Positions 28,352 to 37,892 of a stretch of DNA of 64,000 bases are shown here, piece after piece. The position numbers and the translations under genes are program-made. The stretch comes from Phytohabitans suffuscus (GTDB lineage: Bacteria > Actinomycetota > Actinomycetes > Mycobacteriales > Micromonosporaceae): the NCBI RefSeq assembly GCF_011764565.1, contig NZ_AP022871.1:8494320-8558319 (forward strand). The letters run 5' to 3'. A model generated the notes under the pieces. That model had not been told where the DNA came from and did no database searches. It was given only the letters and a program-made list of their open reading frames with translations. The stretch's first letter is position 1, and every line of letters begins with the position of its first letter.

Positions 28352-29143
28352 ATGAGTATCAACCCTGGGGCGGCCGAGTTCCCGCACCGCCAGATCGCCG
28401 CGCAGCTGCGGGAGCGGATCCGGCGCGGCGACTGGGCGCCCGGTGAGCGGCTGCCCAGCATCCCGGCGATCGCGGAGATGTTCGGGGTGGCCAAGCAGAC
28501 CGTGCAGCGCACCGTCGACCAGCTGCGGGTGGAGGGGCTGCTCATCACCAAGCCCGGCTCCGGCACGTACGTGCGGGGCACCCGCCGCCGGCTCAACCGG
28601 CTCTCCCGGGGCCGCTACGGCATGCACCGCGGCTACCACGCCGACCTCGCCGCCCGGTACCGCCAGCACCTCACCGAGGTCGGCCGGGCCCCGGCGCCGC
28701 CCGAGGTGGCCGACGCGTTCGGCGTCCGCGACGGCACCGACCTGGTGGTGCGCCGCTACGTCGTGCGCACCGACGACGTACCGGTCGAGGTCGGCGCGTC
28801 GTGGTTCCGGGTGGACGACGCGGGCGGCACCGGCCTGGAGCGGCGCGAGGCGTTCGGGCGGCCCCTCTACCAGGAGGCCGAGGAGGTGACCGGCCGCCGG
28901 TACGCCACGGCCAGCGACACCCTCAGCGCCCGCCAGCCCAGCCGCGAGGAGGCCGAGATCCTGCAGATCCGCCCCGACACGCCGGTGCTGCACCTGCTGC
29001 ACGTGGCCTACGACGAGCACCGCAAGCCGGTCGAGGTGGCGCAGGCGACCTGGCCGGGCCCGATGACCACGCTGACCGAGGAGTACAGGATCCCCGCCGC
29101 GCCGCCCGACCCGGACCCCGACCCGGGACTCGCTCTCGGCTAG
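28352..29143 (+). CDS. GntR/HutC-family transcriptional regulator
   Basis: A 263-residue regulator. The N-terminal winged helix reads IAAQLRERIRRGDWAPGERLPSIPAIAEMFGVAKQTVQRTVDQL and GLLITKPGSGTYV (residues 14-75). The C-terminal half is a UTRA ligand-binding domain (VVRRYVVRTDDVPVEVGASWF, then PDTPVLHLLHVAYDEHRKPVEVAQATW). The N-terminal two thirds match HutC-subfamily proteins that respond to sugars or amino-acid derivatives; the ligand is unknown. No target gene lies adjacent. Repeat copy C follows its stop. Confidence 0.9.
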   Translation: MSINPGAAEFPHRQIAAQLRERIRRGDWAPGERLPSIPAIAEMFGVAKQTVQRTVDQLRVEGLLITKPGSGTYVRGTRRRLNRLSRGRYGMHRGYHADLAARYRQHLTEVGRAPAPPEVADAFGVRDGTDLVVRRYVVRTDDVPVEVGASWFRVDDAGGTGLERREAFGRPLYQEAEEVTGRRYATASDTLSARQPSREEAEILQIRPDTPVLHLLHVAYDEHRKPVEVAQATWPGPMTTLTEEYRIPAAPPDPDPDPGLALG

Positions 29144-29158
29144 CCCGCGACGCGCGGT

Positions 29159-29230
29159 GGTCGGGTCACGCGCGGGGTGAGGCCGCGGGAGCAACGGTCC
29201 GGACCACCGCGGACGTCGCGGTAGCCCGAA
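29159..29230 (+). repeat. Palindrome-centred intergenic repeat (copy C)
   Basis: A full-length copy: GTCACGCGCGGGGTGAGGCC, GCGGGAGCAACGGTCCGGAC, CACCGCGGACGTCGCGGTAG. It differs at only one base from copy F over about 71 bases. It lies between convergent genes. Confidence 0.85.
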
Positions 29231-29246
29231 GTCTCCACCGGTTCGT

Positions 29247-29642
29247 CTATGGGTGGGTGAGCGCGTCGACGAGCGCGTCCGGGTCGCTGACGGTGACGGT
29301 CACCGCGGGATGCCGCAGCCACCCGCCCGGCGCGAGCGCCGGCACCGGCGTGGCGAACCGCAGGCACACGCCCGGCCCGACACTCGTGCCGAACGTGGCG
29401 CCGCGGTCGGCCATCGACAGCCGCGGACCGAGCGCGCGCCACCAGCGGTACGGGCCGGTCCGCCGGGCGCCGACCACGTTGCCGCGGGTCGTCGCCAGGC
29501 GCCACGGACCGTACCGGATCTCGAGGCGATCGGCGGACAGCGCCAGCCAGGCCCGCGCCGGCGTCACGCCGAGCAGCGCCAGCGGCCACCGCGCCGGCCC
29601 GCGGAACGCGAACGGGAAGCGCACATCACTCTGCGTCACCAT
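29247..29642 (-). CDS. Conserved hypothetical protein
   Basis: A 131-residue protein from the ATG at 29640-29642 (MVTQSDVRFPFAFRGPARW). The open frame continues 13 codons upstream but without conserved-looking sequence. Strands such as LSADRLEIRYGPWRLATTRGNVVGARRTGPYRWWRALGPRLS suggest a small PH-like beta domain. The glycine/proline-poor segment RFATPVPALAPGGWLRHPAVTVTVSDPDALVDAL ends it. I recall similar short proteins in mycobacteria and Micromonospora without a function. No membrane segment is seen. Confidence 0.6.
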   Translation of the reverse strand: MVTQSDVRFPFAFRGPARWPLALLGVTPARAWLALSADRLEIRYGPWRLATTRGNVVGARRTGPYRWWRALGPRLSMADRGATFGTSVGPGVCLRFATPVPALAPGGWLRHPAVTVTVSDPDALVDALTHP

Positions 29643-29772
29643 TGGCCGGTACCCGCCCGGCCCGCGCGCCAACCCCGCCACGCGTCCCGACGGGCTCGCC
29701 TGGATGCTTCGCGGCCTGGTCCATCGACCCGCCGAGGACGTCGACGTGGTCGGTGGCCATCAAAGAACTTTG

Positions 29773-29869
29773 AGCTACCGCGACGTCCGCGGTGCTCCAG
29801 ACCGCTGCTCCCGCGGCCTCACCCTCCGCCCCACACACCCGGCGGACGTCGCGGTAGCCCAAATCTCCA
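29773..29869. repeat. Two inverted copies of the intergenic repeat (copies D and E)
   Basis: Copy D (29773-29830) is in minus orientation (GAGCTACCGCGACGTCCGCG, then GCTGCTCCCGCGGCCTCACC). Copy E (29841-29869) is the right half in plus orientation (CGGCGGACGTCGCGGTAGCC). Together they form a head-to-head pair downstream of kdpD. Confidence 0.7.
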
Positions 29870-29920
29870 AAAGGACGAGCCGGCGTCACCCCGACCACGG
29901 CGACCCCTGGAACAGATCGC

Positions 29921-32584
29921 CTAGCCTCCTTCGGTGCCGTTCGCACCTGTCGGATCGGGTGTCGCCGGGGTTCGGGGGCGGCGCTGGATGCGTTCCAGGA
30001 TCGCCCGGTCGGCCAGCGCGGTGGCCTGCTCCTCGCTGGCGGCGACCGCGGGCTCGGCCGACGGGAGCCGCAGGATCATGGTGAGGCCGCCGCCGGGTGT
30101 GGTGTCCGGGGTGAGGGTGCCGCCCATCGCCTCGGCGAGGCCGCGGGACAGGGCCAGGCCCAGGCCGACGCCGGTGTCGTTGTCGCGGTCGCCCAGCCGC
30201 TGGAACGGCAGGAACACGGTGTCGCGCTGGTCCTCCGGGATCCCCGGGCCGTGGTCGACCACGCGCAGCTCGACCTCGCCGTCCAGGTCGGCGGCGGTGA
30301 CGGTGGGCGGCCTGCCGGGCGGGCTGTAGCGCAGCGCGTTGCCGATGACGTTGACCAGCACGCGTTCCAGCAGGGCGGGGTCGGCGCGGACGGCGGGCAG
30401 GTCGTCCGGGTACCGCATGCGGACCGCGCGGCCCCGGTCGCCGAGCTCGTCCAGCGCGCGGGGCACCGCGTCCTCGACGCCGATCTCGACGAGCGTGAGG
30501 CCGAGCACGCCGGCCTGCAGGCGGCTCATGTCCAGCAGGTTGGCGACCAGGCGGCCGAGCTTGTCCAGCGACTCGTCGGCGGTGGCGAGCAGCTCCTCGC
30601 GGTCGTCGTCGGAGAAGGCGACGTCGTGGCTGCGCAGGCTGGTCACCGCGGCCTTGGCGGAGGCGAGCGGGGTACGCAGGTCGTGGCTGACCGCGGCCAG
30701 CAGCGCGGTGCGCATCTTGTCCGCCTCGGCCAGCGGCTCGGCCTTGGCGGCCTGGGCGGCGAGGCGTTCCTGGCGCAGCGCCAGCGCGGCCTGCGCGGCG
30801 AACGCCTCGACGATGCGCCGGTCCTCGGCGGCGAGCGGGCGGCCGCGGAGCACGAGCGCGAGGCCGTCGTCGACCGGTACGTCCACGTCGCCCTCGCCCG
30901 GCGCGCCGCACGGCTCGCCGCCGACCGCCGCCGCCACCTGCCAGGCGGCCGGGTCGCGCTGGCGGTCGGGGGCCTCGGGCACGTCCGGGCGGCGTTCCAG
31001 CAGGGCCACCGAGTCGAGGCCGAACAGCTCGCGCAGGCGTTCCAGCAGGGCCGGCAGTGGACGCGCGCCGCGCAGCACGCTGCCGGCGACGGTCGCGAGC
31101 GTGGAGGCGTCCGCGCTGGCGCGGGCGGCGTCCCGGGTACGGCGGGCGGCGGTGTCCACGACCGCGCTGACCGCGACCGCGACGACGAGGAAGACCAGCA
31201 GGGAGAGCAGGTTCTCGGTCTGCGCGATGGTGAACCGGCGCACCGGCGGCGTGAAGAAGTAGTTGAGCAGCAGCGAGCCGGCCACGGCGGTCAGCAGCGC
31301 CGGCCACATGCCGCCGACCAGCGCCACCGCGACCACCCAGGCCAGGTAGAAGAGGATGTCGCTGGCGAGGGCGAGGTCCTCGCGCATCACCAGCAGCAGG
31401 AGCGTGAGCAGCGGCAGCCCGCCCACCGCCAGCCCGAACCCGGCGAGCCGGCGCGGCCGGGACAGCGCCGCGCGGCCGGAGACGATCGGGCGGCGGCGGC
31501 CCTGGCCGATCTGCTCGTGGGTGACCAGGTGCACGTCGATCGGGCCGGACCGGGCGGTGGTCGTCACGCCGATGCCGGCCGAGAGGATCTGCGCGAACCG
31601 GCCGCGGCGGCTCGCGCCGAGCACGAGCTGGGTGGCGTTGACACCGCGGGCGAAGGCGAGCAGCGCCTCGGCGACGTCCTGCCCGACCACCTGGTGGTAG
31701 GTGCCGCCCAGGCCCTCCACCAGCAGCCGCTGCCGGGCCAGCAGCGCGGGGTCGGCGCCGGCCAGGCCGTCGAGGCGGGTGACGTGTACGGCGAGCAGCT
31801 CGGCGCCCTTGTTGCGGGCGGCGACACGGGCGGCCCGCCGGATCAGCGTGTCGCCCTCGGGGCCGCCGGTCAGGGCGACCACGACGCGTTCGCGGGTCTC
31901 CCAGGTGCCCCCGATCCGGTGCTGGGCCCGGTAGCGGTCGAGCTGCTCGTCCACCTTGTCGGCCAGCCACAGCAGGGCCAGCTCGCGCAGCGCGGTGAGG
32001 TTGCCGACCCGGAAGTAGTTGCCGAGCGCCGCGTCGATCTTGTCGGGCTGGTACACGTTGCCGTGCGCCATCCGCCGGCGCAGCGCCTCCGGGGTCATGT
32101 CGACCAGCTCGACCTGGTCGGCGGCGCGGACCACGGCGTCCGGCACGGTCTCCTGCTGTACGACGCCGGTGATCTGCTGCACCACGTCGTTGAGCGACTC
32201 CAGGTGCTGGATGTTGACGGTGGACAGCACGGTGATGCCCGCTTCGAGCAGCTCGTGGATGTCCTGCCACCGCTTGGCGTGGCGCGAGCCGGGCACGTTG
32301 GTGTGCGCCAGCTCGTCGACGATCGCGACCTCGGGGTGGCGGGCCAGGACGGCCTCGACGTCCATCTCCTCGAAGGTGGTGCCGCGGTACGGTACCCGCG
32401 CGCGCGGCACCACCTCGAGGTCGCCGACCATGTCCGCGGTGTGCTTGCGCCCGTGCGTCTCCACGAACCCGACCACGACGTCGGTGCCCCGGCCCGCCCG
32501 GCGGTGGGCCTCCTCCAGCATCGTGAAGGTCTTGCCCACCCCGGGGGCGGCGCCGAGGTAGATGCGCAGCTGACCGCGTGCCAT
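29921..32584 (-). CDS. kdpD: Osmosensitive K+ channel sensor histidine kinase
   Basis: An 887-residue sensor of the KdpDE system. The N-terminal KdpD domain has Walker A GAAPGVGKTFTM (residues 10-21) and DELAHTNVPGSRHAKRWQD. A universal-stress-type domain follows (NKGAELLAVHVTRL), then four membrane helices at roughly 390-480 and a GAF-like segment. HisKA has SHDLRTPLASAKAAV, with HATPase motifs NVIGNALRYSPPG and VDHGPGIPEDQ. It lies 17 bases after kdpC in the operon. The usual response-regulator gene kdpE does not follow; the next 280 bases hold repeats. Confidence 0.93.
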   Translation of the reverse strand: MARGQLRIYLGAAPGVGKTFTMLEEAHRRAGRGTDVVVGFVETHGRKHTADMVGDLEVVPRARVPYRGTTFEEMDVEAVLARHPEVAIVDELAHTNVPGSRHAKRWQDIHELLEAGITVLSTVNIQHLESLNDVVQQITGVVQQETVPDAVVRAADQVELVDMTPEALRRRMAHGNVYQPDKIDAALGNYFRVGNLTALRELALLWLADKVDEQLDRYRAQHRIGGTWETRERVVVALTGGPEGDTLIRRAARVAARNKGAELLAVHVTRLDGLAGADPALLARQRLLVEGLGGTYHQVVGQDVAEALLAFARGVNATQLVLGASRRGRFAQILSAGIGVTTTARSGPIDVHLVTHEQIGQGRRRPIVSGRAALSRPRRLAGFGLAVGGLPLLTLLLLVMREDLALASDILFYLAWVVAVALVGGMWPALLTAVAGSLLLNYFFTPPVRRFTIAQTENLLSLLVFLVVAVAVSAVVDTAARRTRDAARASADASTLATVAGSVLRGARPLPALLERLRELFGLDSVALLERRPDVPEAPDRQRDPAAWQVAAAVGGEPCGAPGEGDVDVPVDDGLALVLRGRPLAAEDRRIVEAFAAQAALALRQERLAAQAAKAEPLAEADKMRTALLAAVSHDLRTPLASAKAAVTSLRSHDVAFSDDDREELLATADESLDKLGRLVANLLDMSRLQAGVLGLTLVEIGVEDAVPRALDELGDRGRAVRMRYPDDLPAVRADPALLERVLVNVIGNALRYSPPGRPPTVTAADLDGEVELRVVDHGPGIPEDQRDTVFLPFQRLGDRDNDTGVGLGLALSRGLAEAMGGTLTPDTTPGGGLTMILRLPSAEPAVAASEEQATALADRAILERIQRRPRTPATPDPTGANGTEGG

Positions 32585-32601
32585 GCCCCGATCCTCCCGC
32601 G

Positions 32602-33458
32602 CTACCGGGGCAGCTCGCGGTCGAGGGCCAGATTGAGCGCGAGCACGTTGACCGCGGGCTGGCCCATGAAGCCCAGGGCCCGGCCGTCGGTGTGCTCGTC
32701 GATCAGCCGCTGGACGGTGGCGACGCCGGTGCCCCGCTCCCGGGCCACCCGGCCCGCCTGCAGCCGCGCGTACGCGGTGCTGATGTGCGGGTCGAGGCCG
32801 CTGCCGCTGGCGGTGACCGCGTCCGCGGGACGGCGGGTTCGGCCGGCGCGCCGCCGCGTACCGGCACGATCAGGCCGCCTTCGGCGACGTAGTCCACGCC
32901 GGGCTGGGCGCCGCTCACCGGCACGCCGTCGTAGGTGGCGACGAACGGGGTACCGGTCTGGTTGACGCTGACCACGCGGGTGACCGGGCCGGTGAGCCCG
33001 TCGCGGCGGAAGACGGCCAGGACCGCGCCGACGCCGTCCGGCGTGCAGTACGGCCGGCTGCCGTCGACCCCCTCCAGCTGGCCCACCGCCAGGCTGCGGG
33101 CGCAGACCTGGGTGAGCAGGCTCTGCCGGTCCGCCGTGTCGACCACGTCCTCGGGGCCGAGGTTGCTGGCCGAGGTGGACGTCGGGTCGTACCCGTCGCC
33201 GGCGGCCGAGGGGCGCGACTGGAAGTACCACGCGATGGGCCTGCCGTCGGCGTCGGTGAACGCCTGCCCGACGAGCCGGCTGCCGACCGTACGGCCGCCG
33301 GCGTCCGCCACGAGGGAGCCCCCGGCCCGGCCGTCGAGCCCGGGCAGCTGGCCGACGCCGACCATGACGAGCGGGTACGCGAGTCCGAGTAGGACGGTGA
33401 AGACGAGCAGCGCGCGCAGCGCCGCGAGGTGCTGGCTGATCCAGCCGGGTAGACGCAT
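32602..33458 (-). CDS. kdpC: Potassium-transporting ATPase subunit C (one frameshift)
   Basis: The single-span KdpC subunit that stabilises ATP binding by KdpB. One membrane helix near residues 15-38 (LRALLVFTVLLGLAYPLVMVGVG) is followed by QAFTDADGRPIAWYFQSRPSAAGDGYDPTSTSASN, a family hallmark. The frame breaks at the G run 32827-32829; one more base joins EPAVP to ADAVTASGSGLDPHIS, and the product ends LNLALDRELPR at about 285 residues. I use the ATG at 33458; the GTG at 33461 overlaps the kdpB stop. It is longer than the E. coli protein, as is usual in actinobacteria. Confidence 0.92.
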
Positions 33459-33460
33459 CA

Positions 33461-35602
33461 CTACATCCCTGGGAGGAACTGGACGACGAGCAGGTCGAGG
33501 AGCTTGATCCCGACGAACGGCGCGACGATGCCGCCGAGGCCGTAGAGCAGCAGGTTGCGGGTGAGCAGCTGGCTCGCGCTCGCCGGCCGGTACCGCACGC
33601 CCCGCAGCGAGAGCGGGATGAGCGCGACGATGACGAGCGCGTTGAAGATGACCGCCGAGGTGATCGCGGAGGCCGGCGAGCTGAGCCGCATGACGTTCAT
33701 CGCGTCCAGCGACGGGTACACGGCCGCGAACATCGCCGGGATGATCGCGAAGTACTTCGCGACGTCGTTGGCGATGGAGAAGGTCGTGAGCGCGCCGCGG
33801 GTGATGAGCAGCTGCTTGCCGATCTCCACGATCTCGATCAGCTTGGTGGGGTCGGAGTCGAGGTCGACCATGTTGCCGGCCTCCTTGGCGGCCGACGTAC
33901 CGGTGTTCATCGACACGCCCACGTCCGCCTGGGCCAGGGCGGGGGCGTCGTTGGTGCCGTCGCCGGTCATCGCGACGAGCCGGCCGCCCTCCTGCTCGGC
34001 GCGGATCAGGGCGAGCTTGTCCTCCGGCCTGGCCTCGGCGAGGAAGTCGTCCACGCCGGCCTCGTCCGCGATCGCCTTGGCGGTGATCGGGTTGTCACCC
34101 GTGATCATGACGGTCCGGATGCCCATCCGGCGCATCTCGTCGAACCGCTCCCGCATGCCGGCCTTGACCACGTCCTTGAGGTGGATCACCCCGAGGGCGC
34201 GGGCCGGCTCGCCGGCGACCTGCTCGGCGACGACGAGCGGGGTGCCGCCGCTGGCCGAGATGCCGTCGACGATCGGCCCGACCTCGCCGGTCGGATGGCC
34301 GCCGTTGTCGGTCACCCACTTCGTCACGGCCGACGCGGCGCCCTTGCGGATCTTCCGGTTGTCGATGTCCACACCGGACATGCGGGTCTCCGCGGTGAAC
34401 GGTACGAAGTGCGCGTGCGGGATCAGGCCGTCCTCGCGGGCGCGCAGCCCGTACTCCGTCTTGGCCAGGACCACGACGGAGCGCCCCTCGGGGGTCTCGT
34501 CGGCGAGGCTGGACAGCTGCGCGGCCTCGGCGAGGTCGGCGGGGCTGACGCCGCCGACCGGGTGGAACTCGCTCGCCTGCCGGTTGCCCAGCGTGATCGT
34601 GCCGGTCTTGTCCAGCAGCAGCGTGTTGACGTCGCCGGCGGCCTCGACCGCGCGGCCGCTCATGGCGAGCACGTTGCGCTGCACGAGGCGGTCCATGCCG
34701 GCGATGCCGATCGCGGACAGCAGCGCGCCGATGGTGGTCGGGATCAGCGCCACGAGCAGCGAGACGAGCACGATGCCGGTGACACCGTCGCCGTTGATGG
34801 TCAGCGAGTCGGGCGCCGCCGCGTTGTAGCTCTTCGCGAAGATCGCCATCGGCTGGAGCGTGGCCACCGCGAGCAGGAAGATGATCGTGAGCGCGGCGAG
34901 CAGGATGTTCAGCGCGATCTCGTTCGGCGTCTTCTGCCGGCTGGCGCCCTCGACCAGCGAGATCATCCGGTCGATGAAGCTCTCCCCCGGCTTCTGGGTG
35001 ATCCGCACGACGATCCGGTCGGAGAGCACCTTGGTGCCGCCGGTGACCGAGCTGCGGTCGCCGCCGGACTCGCGGATCACCGGCGCGGACTCGCCGGTGA
35101 TCGCCGACTCGTCGACGCTGGCGATCCCCTCGACCACGTCGCCGTCGCCGGGGATGACCTGCCCGGCCTCGACGACCACGACGTCGCCCTGCCTGAGCTC
35201 GCCCGCGTCGACGGGTTCCTCGCGGACGTCCGGGGTGCCCCAGCCGGCGAGCCGGCGGGCGACGGTCTCCTGCTTGGCCTTGCGCAGCGTGGCCGCCTGG
35301 GCCTTGCCGCGCCCCTCGGCCACCGCCTCGGCCAGGTTGGCGAAGACCACGGTGAGCCACAGCCACACGGTGATCAGCCAGGCGAAGAACGACGGGTCGG
35401 CGACGGCCAGTACGGTCGTGAAGACCGCGCCGACCTCGACGATGAACATGACGGGGTTGCGCCACAGGGTGCGCGGGTCGAGCTTGCGCAGGGCGTCCGG
35501 GGTGGAGCGCAGCAGCTGCCGGGGGTCCAGCAGCCCGCCACCGACCCGGTGCGGCGCGGTCGCCGCACCCTGCGCGGGCTCCGCGGTCGCGGTTACAGAC
35601 AT
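33461..35602 (-). CDS. kdpB: Potassium-transporting ATPase ATP-binding subunit
   Basis: A 713-residue P-type ATPase that energises high-affinity K+ uptake. The phosphorylation motif is DKTGTITLGNR near residue 330, with TGES in the actuator domain (SAITGESAPVIRE). The hinge and Mg2+ motifs are MITGDNPITAKAIA and MTGDGTNDAPALAQADVG. Membrane helices flank these domains. A 45-residue N-terminal extension (PDALRKLDPRTLWRNPVMF) is typical of the family. It sits 16 bases after kdpA and touches kdpC, so kdpFABC forms one translational unit. Confidence 0.97.
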   Translation of the reverse strand: MSVTATAEPAQGAATAPHRVGGGLLDPRQLLRSTPDALRKLDPRTLWRNPVMFIVEVGAVFTTVLAVADPSFFAWLITVWLWLTVVFANLAEAVAEGRGKAQAATLRKAKQETVARRLAGWGTPDVREEPVDAGELRQGDVVVVEAGQVIPGDGDVVEGIASVDESAITGESAPVIRESGGDRSSVTGGTKVLSDRIVVRITQKPGESFIDRMISLVEGASRQKTPNEIALNILLAALTIIFLLAVATLQPMAIFAKSYNAAAPDSLTINGDGVTGIVLVSLLVALIPTTIGALLSAIGIAGMDRLVQRNVLAMSGRAVEAAGDVNTLLLDKTGTITLGNRQASEFHPVGGVSPADLAEAAQLSSLADETPEGRSVVVLAKTEYGLRAREDGLIPHAHFVPFTAETRMSGVDIDNRKIRKGAASAVTKWVTDNGGHPTGEVGPIVDGISASGGTPLVVAEQVAGEPARALGVIHLKDVVKAGMRERFDEMRRMGIRTVMITGDNPITAKAIADEAGVDDFLAEARPEDKLALIRAEQEGGRLVAMTGDGTNDAPALAQADVGVSMNTGTSAAKEAGNMVDLDSDPTKLIEIVEIGKQLLITRGALTTFSIANDVAKYFAIIPAMFAAVYPSLDAMNVMRLSSPASAITSAVIFNALVIVALIPLSLRGVRYRPASASQLLTRNLLLYGLGGIVAPFVGIKLLDLLVVQFLPGM

Positions 35603-35618
35603 CGACGGTCCTTCGGGG

Positions 35619-37258
35619 TCACAGGCCCTCGGCCAGCGGGCCGAGCGCGAGGGTGGGCAGGAACGTCAGCGCGACCAGGATCACCACGACACCGACGACC
35701 ATGCCGACGAACAGCGGCTTGTGCGTCGGCAGCGTGCCGGCCGACGCGGGCGTGGGCGCCTGCCGGGCGAGCGACCCGGCCAGGCCGAGCACCATGATGA
35801 TCGGCAGGAACCGGCCGAGCAGCATCGCCAGGCCCAGCGCGATGTCCCACCACCAGGTGTTGACGGTGATGCCGGCGAAGGCGGAGCCGTTGTTGTTGCC
35901 GGCCGAGGTGAACGCGTACACGACCTCGGAGAAGCCGTGCGGGCCCACGTTGAGCGCGGTGCTGTTGTTGCCGGTCGCCATCGCGGCGGCCACGCCGGCG
36001 AGCACCAGCGCGGGCGTGACGAGGAAGTACAGCGAGGCGAACTTGATCTCGCGGGCGCCGATCTTCTTGCCCAGGTACTCCGGGGTGCGGCCGACCATCA
36101 GACCGGCCACGAAGACCGTCATCACGGCGAGCACGAGCATGCCGTACAGCCCCGCGCCGACACCGCCGGGCGCGACCTCGCCGAGCATCATGTTGACGAT
36201 CGGCATCATGCCGCCGAGCGAGGTGTACGAGTCGTGGAACGAGTTGACCGCGCCGGTCGAGGTGAGCGTGGTGACCGCCGCGAACGTGGCGGAGTTGGAG
36301 ACGCCGAACCGGGCCTCCTTGCCCTCCATCGCCGCGCCGACCGCCTGCGGCACGGTCCCGCCGTGGGCCAGCTCGAAGGCGTTGGTCAGCGCGACGCTGG
36401 CGAACGCGAGGGTCGCCATGACCGCGAGGATCGCGTACCCCTGGCGGTTCTGGCCGACCATCCGCCCGAAGACCCGGGCAGGCTGACCGGGATCAGCAGC
36501 AGCAGGAAGATCTCGAACCAGTTGGTCCACGCGGTCGGGTTCTCGAACGGGTGCGCCGAGTTGACGTTGTAGAAGCCGCCGCCGTTCGTGCCCAGCTCCT
36601 TGATCGCCTCCTGGGAGGCGACCGGGCCGCCGGTGATGTGCTGGTGGCCGCCGGCGAGGGTGGTCACGTCGGTGCCGCCGGACAGGTTCTGCACCACGCC
36701 GCCGACCATCAGCACGACCGCGCCGACCGCCGCGAACGGCAGCAGCACGCGCAGCGTGACGCGGGTCAGGTCGACCCAGAAGTTGCCGAGCTGGTCGGTG
36801 CGCGAGCGGGAGAAGCCCCGCACCAGGGCCACCGCCACCGCGATGCCGACGGCCGCGGAGACGAAGTTCTGCACGGCGAGGCCGGCCATCTGCACCAGGT
36901 GGCCCATCGTGGACTCGCCGGAGTACGCCTGCCAGTTGGTGTTGGTCACGAAGCTGACCGCGGTGTTCCAGGCCACGTGGGTGGTCACCGGGTCGAGGCC
37001 GAGCGAGAGCCAGAGCTTGTCCTGCAGGCGCTCGAAGGCGTACAGGAACAGGATCGAGACCGCCGAGAACGCGAGCACGCCGCGGGCGTACACGCCCCAG
37101 GTCTGCTCGCCGTTGGGGTTGACGCCGACGAGCCGGTAGACGCCCCGCTCGACGGCGCTGTGCCGGGTGCCCGCGACGGCGCGGTAGAGGTAGTCGCCGA
37201 CGAAGCGGTACGCCACCGCGAGGGCGGCGACGAGGGAGACGACGAAGACGGCGCCCAT
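35619..37258 (-). CDS. kdpA: Potassium-transporting ATPase K+-binding subunit (one frameshift)
   Basis: The channel-like subunit with four K+ selectivity loops and about ten membrane helices. The N-terminus reads GAVFVVSLVAALAVAYRFVGDYLYR. Selectivity-type segments include SFVTNTNWQAYSGE, LGTNGGGFYNVNSAHPFENP, FTSAGNNNGSAFAGI and TLTSTGAVNSFHDSY. The frame breaks at the G run 36476-36478; one more base restores IPVSLPRVFGRMVGQNRQG and 546 residues. Its ATG overlaps the kdpF stop by one base. Confidence 0.95.
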
Positions 37259-37347
37259 CAGAACCTCTCGGGGAAGAGAAGCGCCGCGACCAGGAAGACC
37301 GCCAGGGCGACGGAGACGACCAGACCGATCAGGTTGACCGCGCTCAC
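37258..37347 (-). CDS. kdpF: KdpF small membrane subunit
   Basis: A 29-residue peptide, VSAVNLIGLVVSVALAVFLV plus AALLFPERF, with one membrane helix and the FPERF ending typical of KdpF. It stabilises the KdpABC complex. Its GTG overlaps the stop of the small peptide gene before it (GTGA), and its stop overlaps the kdpA ATG. It is too short for ordinary gene callers. Confidence 0.85.
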   Translation of the reverse strand: MSAVNLIGLVVSVALAVFLVAALLFPERF

Positions 37348-37427
37348 AGCCTCTCCACCGCCCGCACCACCAGGGCGAGGAGGGCGAACAGCCCCACCGT
37401 CAACAGCACCAGGGCTAGGTCAGCCAC
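37344..37427 (-). CDS. 27-residue membrane peptide at the head of the kdp operon
   Basis: Starts at GTG (37425-37427) behind AAGGGGG and encodes VADLALVLLTVGLFALLALV plus VRAVERL, a single hydrophobic helix with a short charged tail. Translational overlap with kdpF (GTGA) implies co-expression. I recall similar unnamed peptides before kdpF in other actinobacteria. It may be a second small subunit or regulator of the Kdp complex. Confidence 0.6.
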   Translation of the reverse strand: MADLALVLLTVGLFALLALVVRAVERL

Positions 37428-37892
37428 CGCATGCCCCCTTCTGGAAAGCCCTCAAATGCGTACATAATGGTTGTATCGTTCCCGCCTTTCGCGCGACCGC
37501 CGATCGGCCACGCCGGCCAATGCAAACGCCGCCCGGCGCGCTGGGTAAGGGCTCTTGACGGCATCCATACGGCCCCGCGACCTTTCTTGACACACCCCTG
37601 ACGCCCCCTGGTGCCCCGGTCCGCGCCAGCTACGGACCGCATGCTCCCGCGGGCACCGCTGCGGCCGGCGGCTCGCTGCGCTCGCCGACTTCCCCGGCCT
37701 CCGCTGCCGGGTCCGCGGGCCAAGCCCCCGCTCGGCTACCCCGGACGCGGTGAGAGCGCGGTGGGGCGGGCGGCGTTGCACGGCGCGGTCGCATTGACCT
37801 ACGCTGATTCGCGCGGTGAGCCGGGCAGAGATCAGCGGGTCCTTCGGGGACCCATCCTGCCCCGGACTCGGGGCCTCCCATTGAGGTAGGTC
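37428..37892. other. Divergent kdp / mannanase intergenic region
   Basis: These 465 bases contain no convincing gene. The end next to kdp holds the only AT-rich segment (CGTACATAATGGTTGTATCG, 37455-37474), a plausible kdp promoter on the minus strand. The middle is repeat family 2. Near the mannanase there is TTGCAC about 18 bases before TACGCT, a possible sigma-70-type promoter, and a short hairpin GGGTCC/GGACCC at 37837-37853. Confidence 0.5.
37613..37726 (+). repeat. Repeat family 2, first copy
   Basis: About 115 bases that recur inverted at 56568-56680. The core from 37634 to 37675 (GGACCGCATGCTCCCGCGGG and onward through GCGGCTCGC) is identical for about 42 bases; the flanks match at roughly three of four positions. 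Confidence 0.75.

Noticed and set aside
29643..29920. kdpE downstream of kdpD
   Set aside because: The interval holds repeat copies only; no response-regulator receiver or winged-helix motif in any frame.
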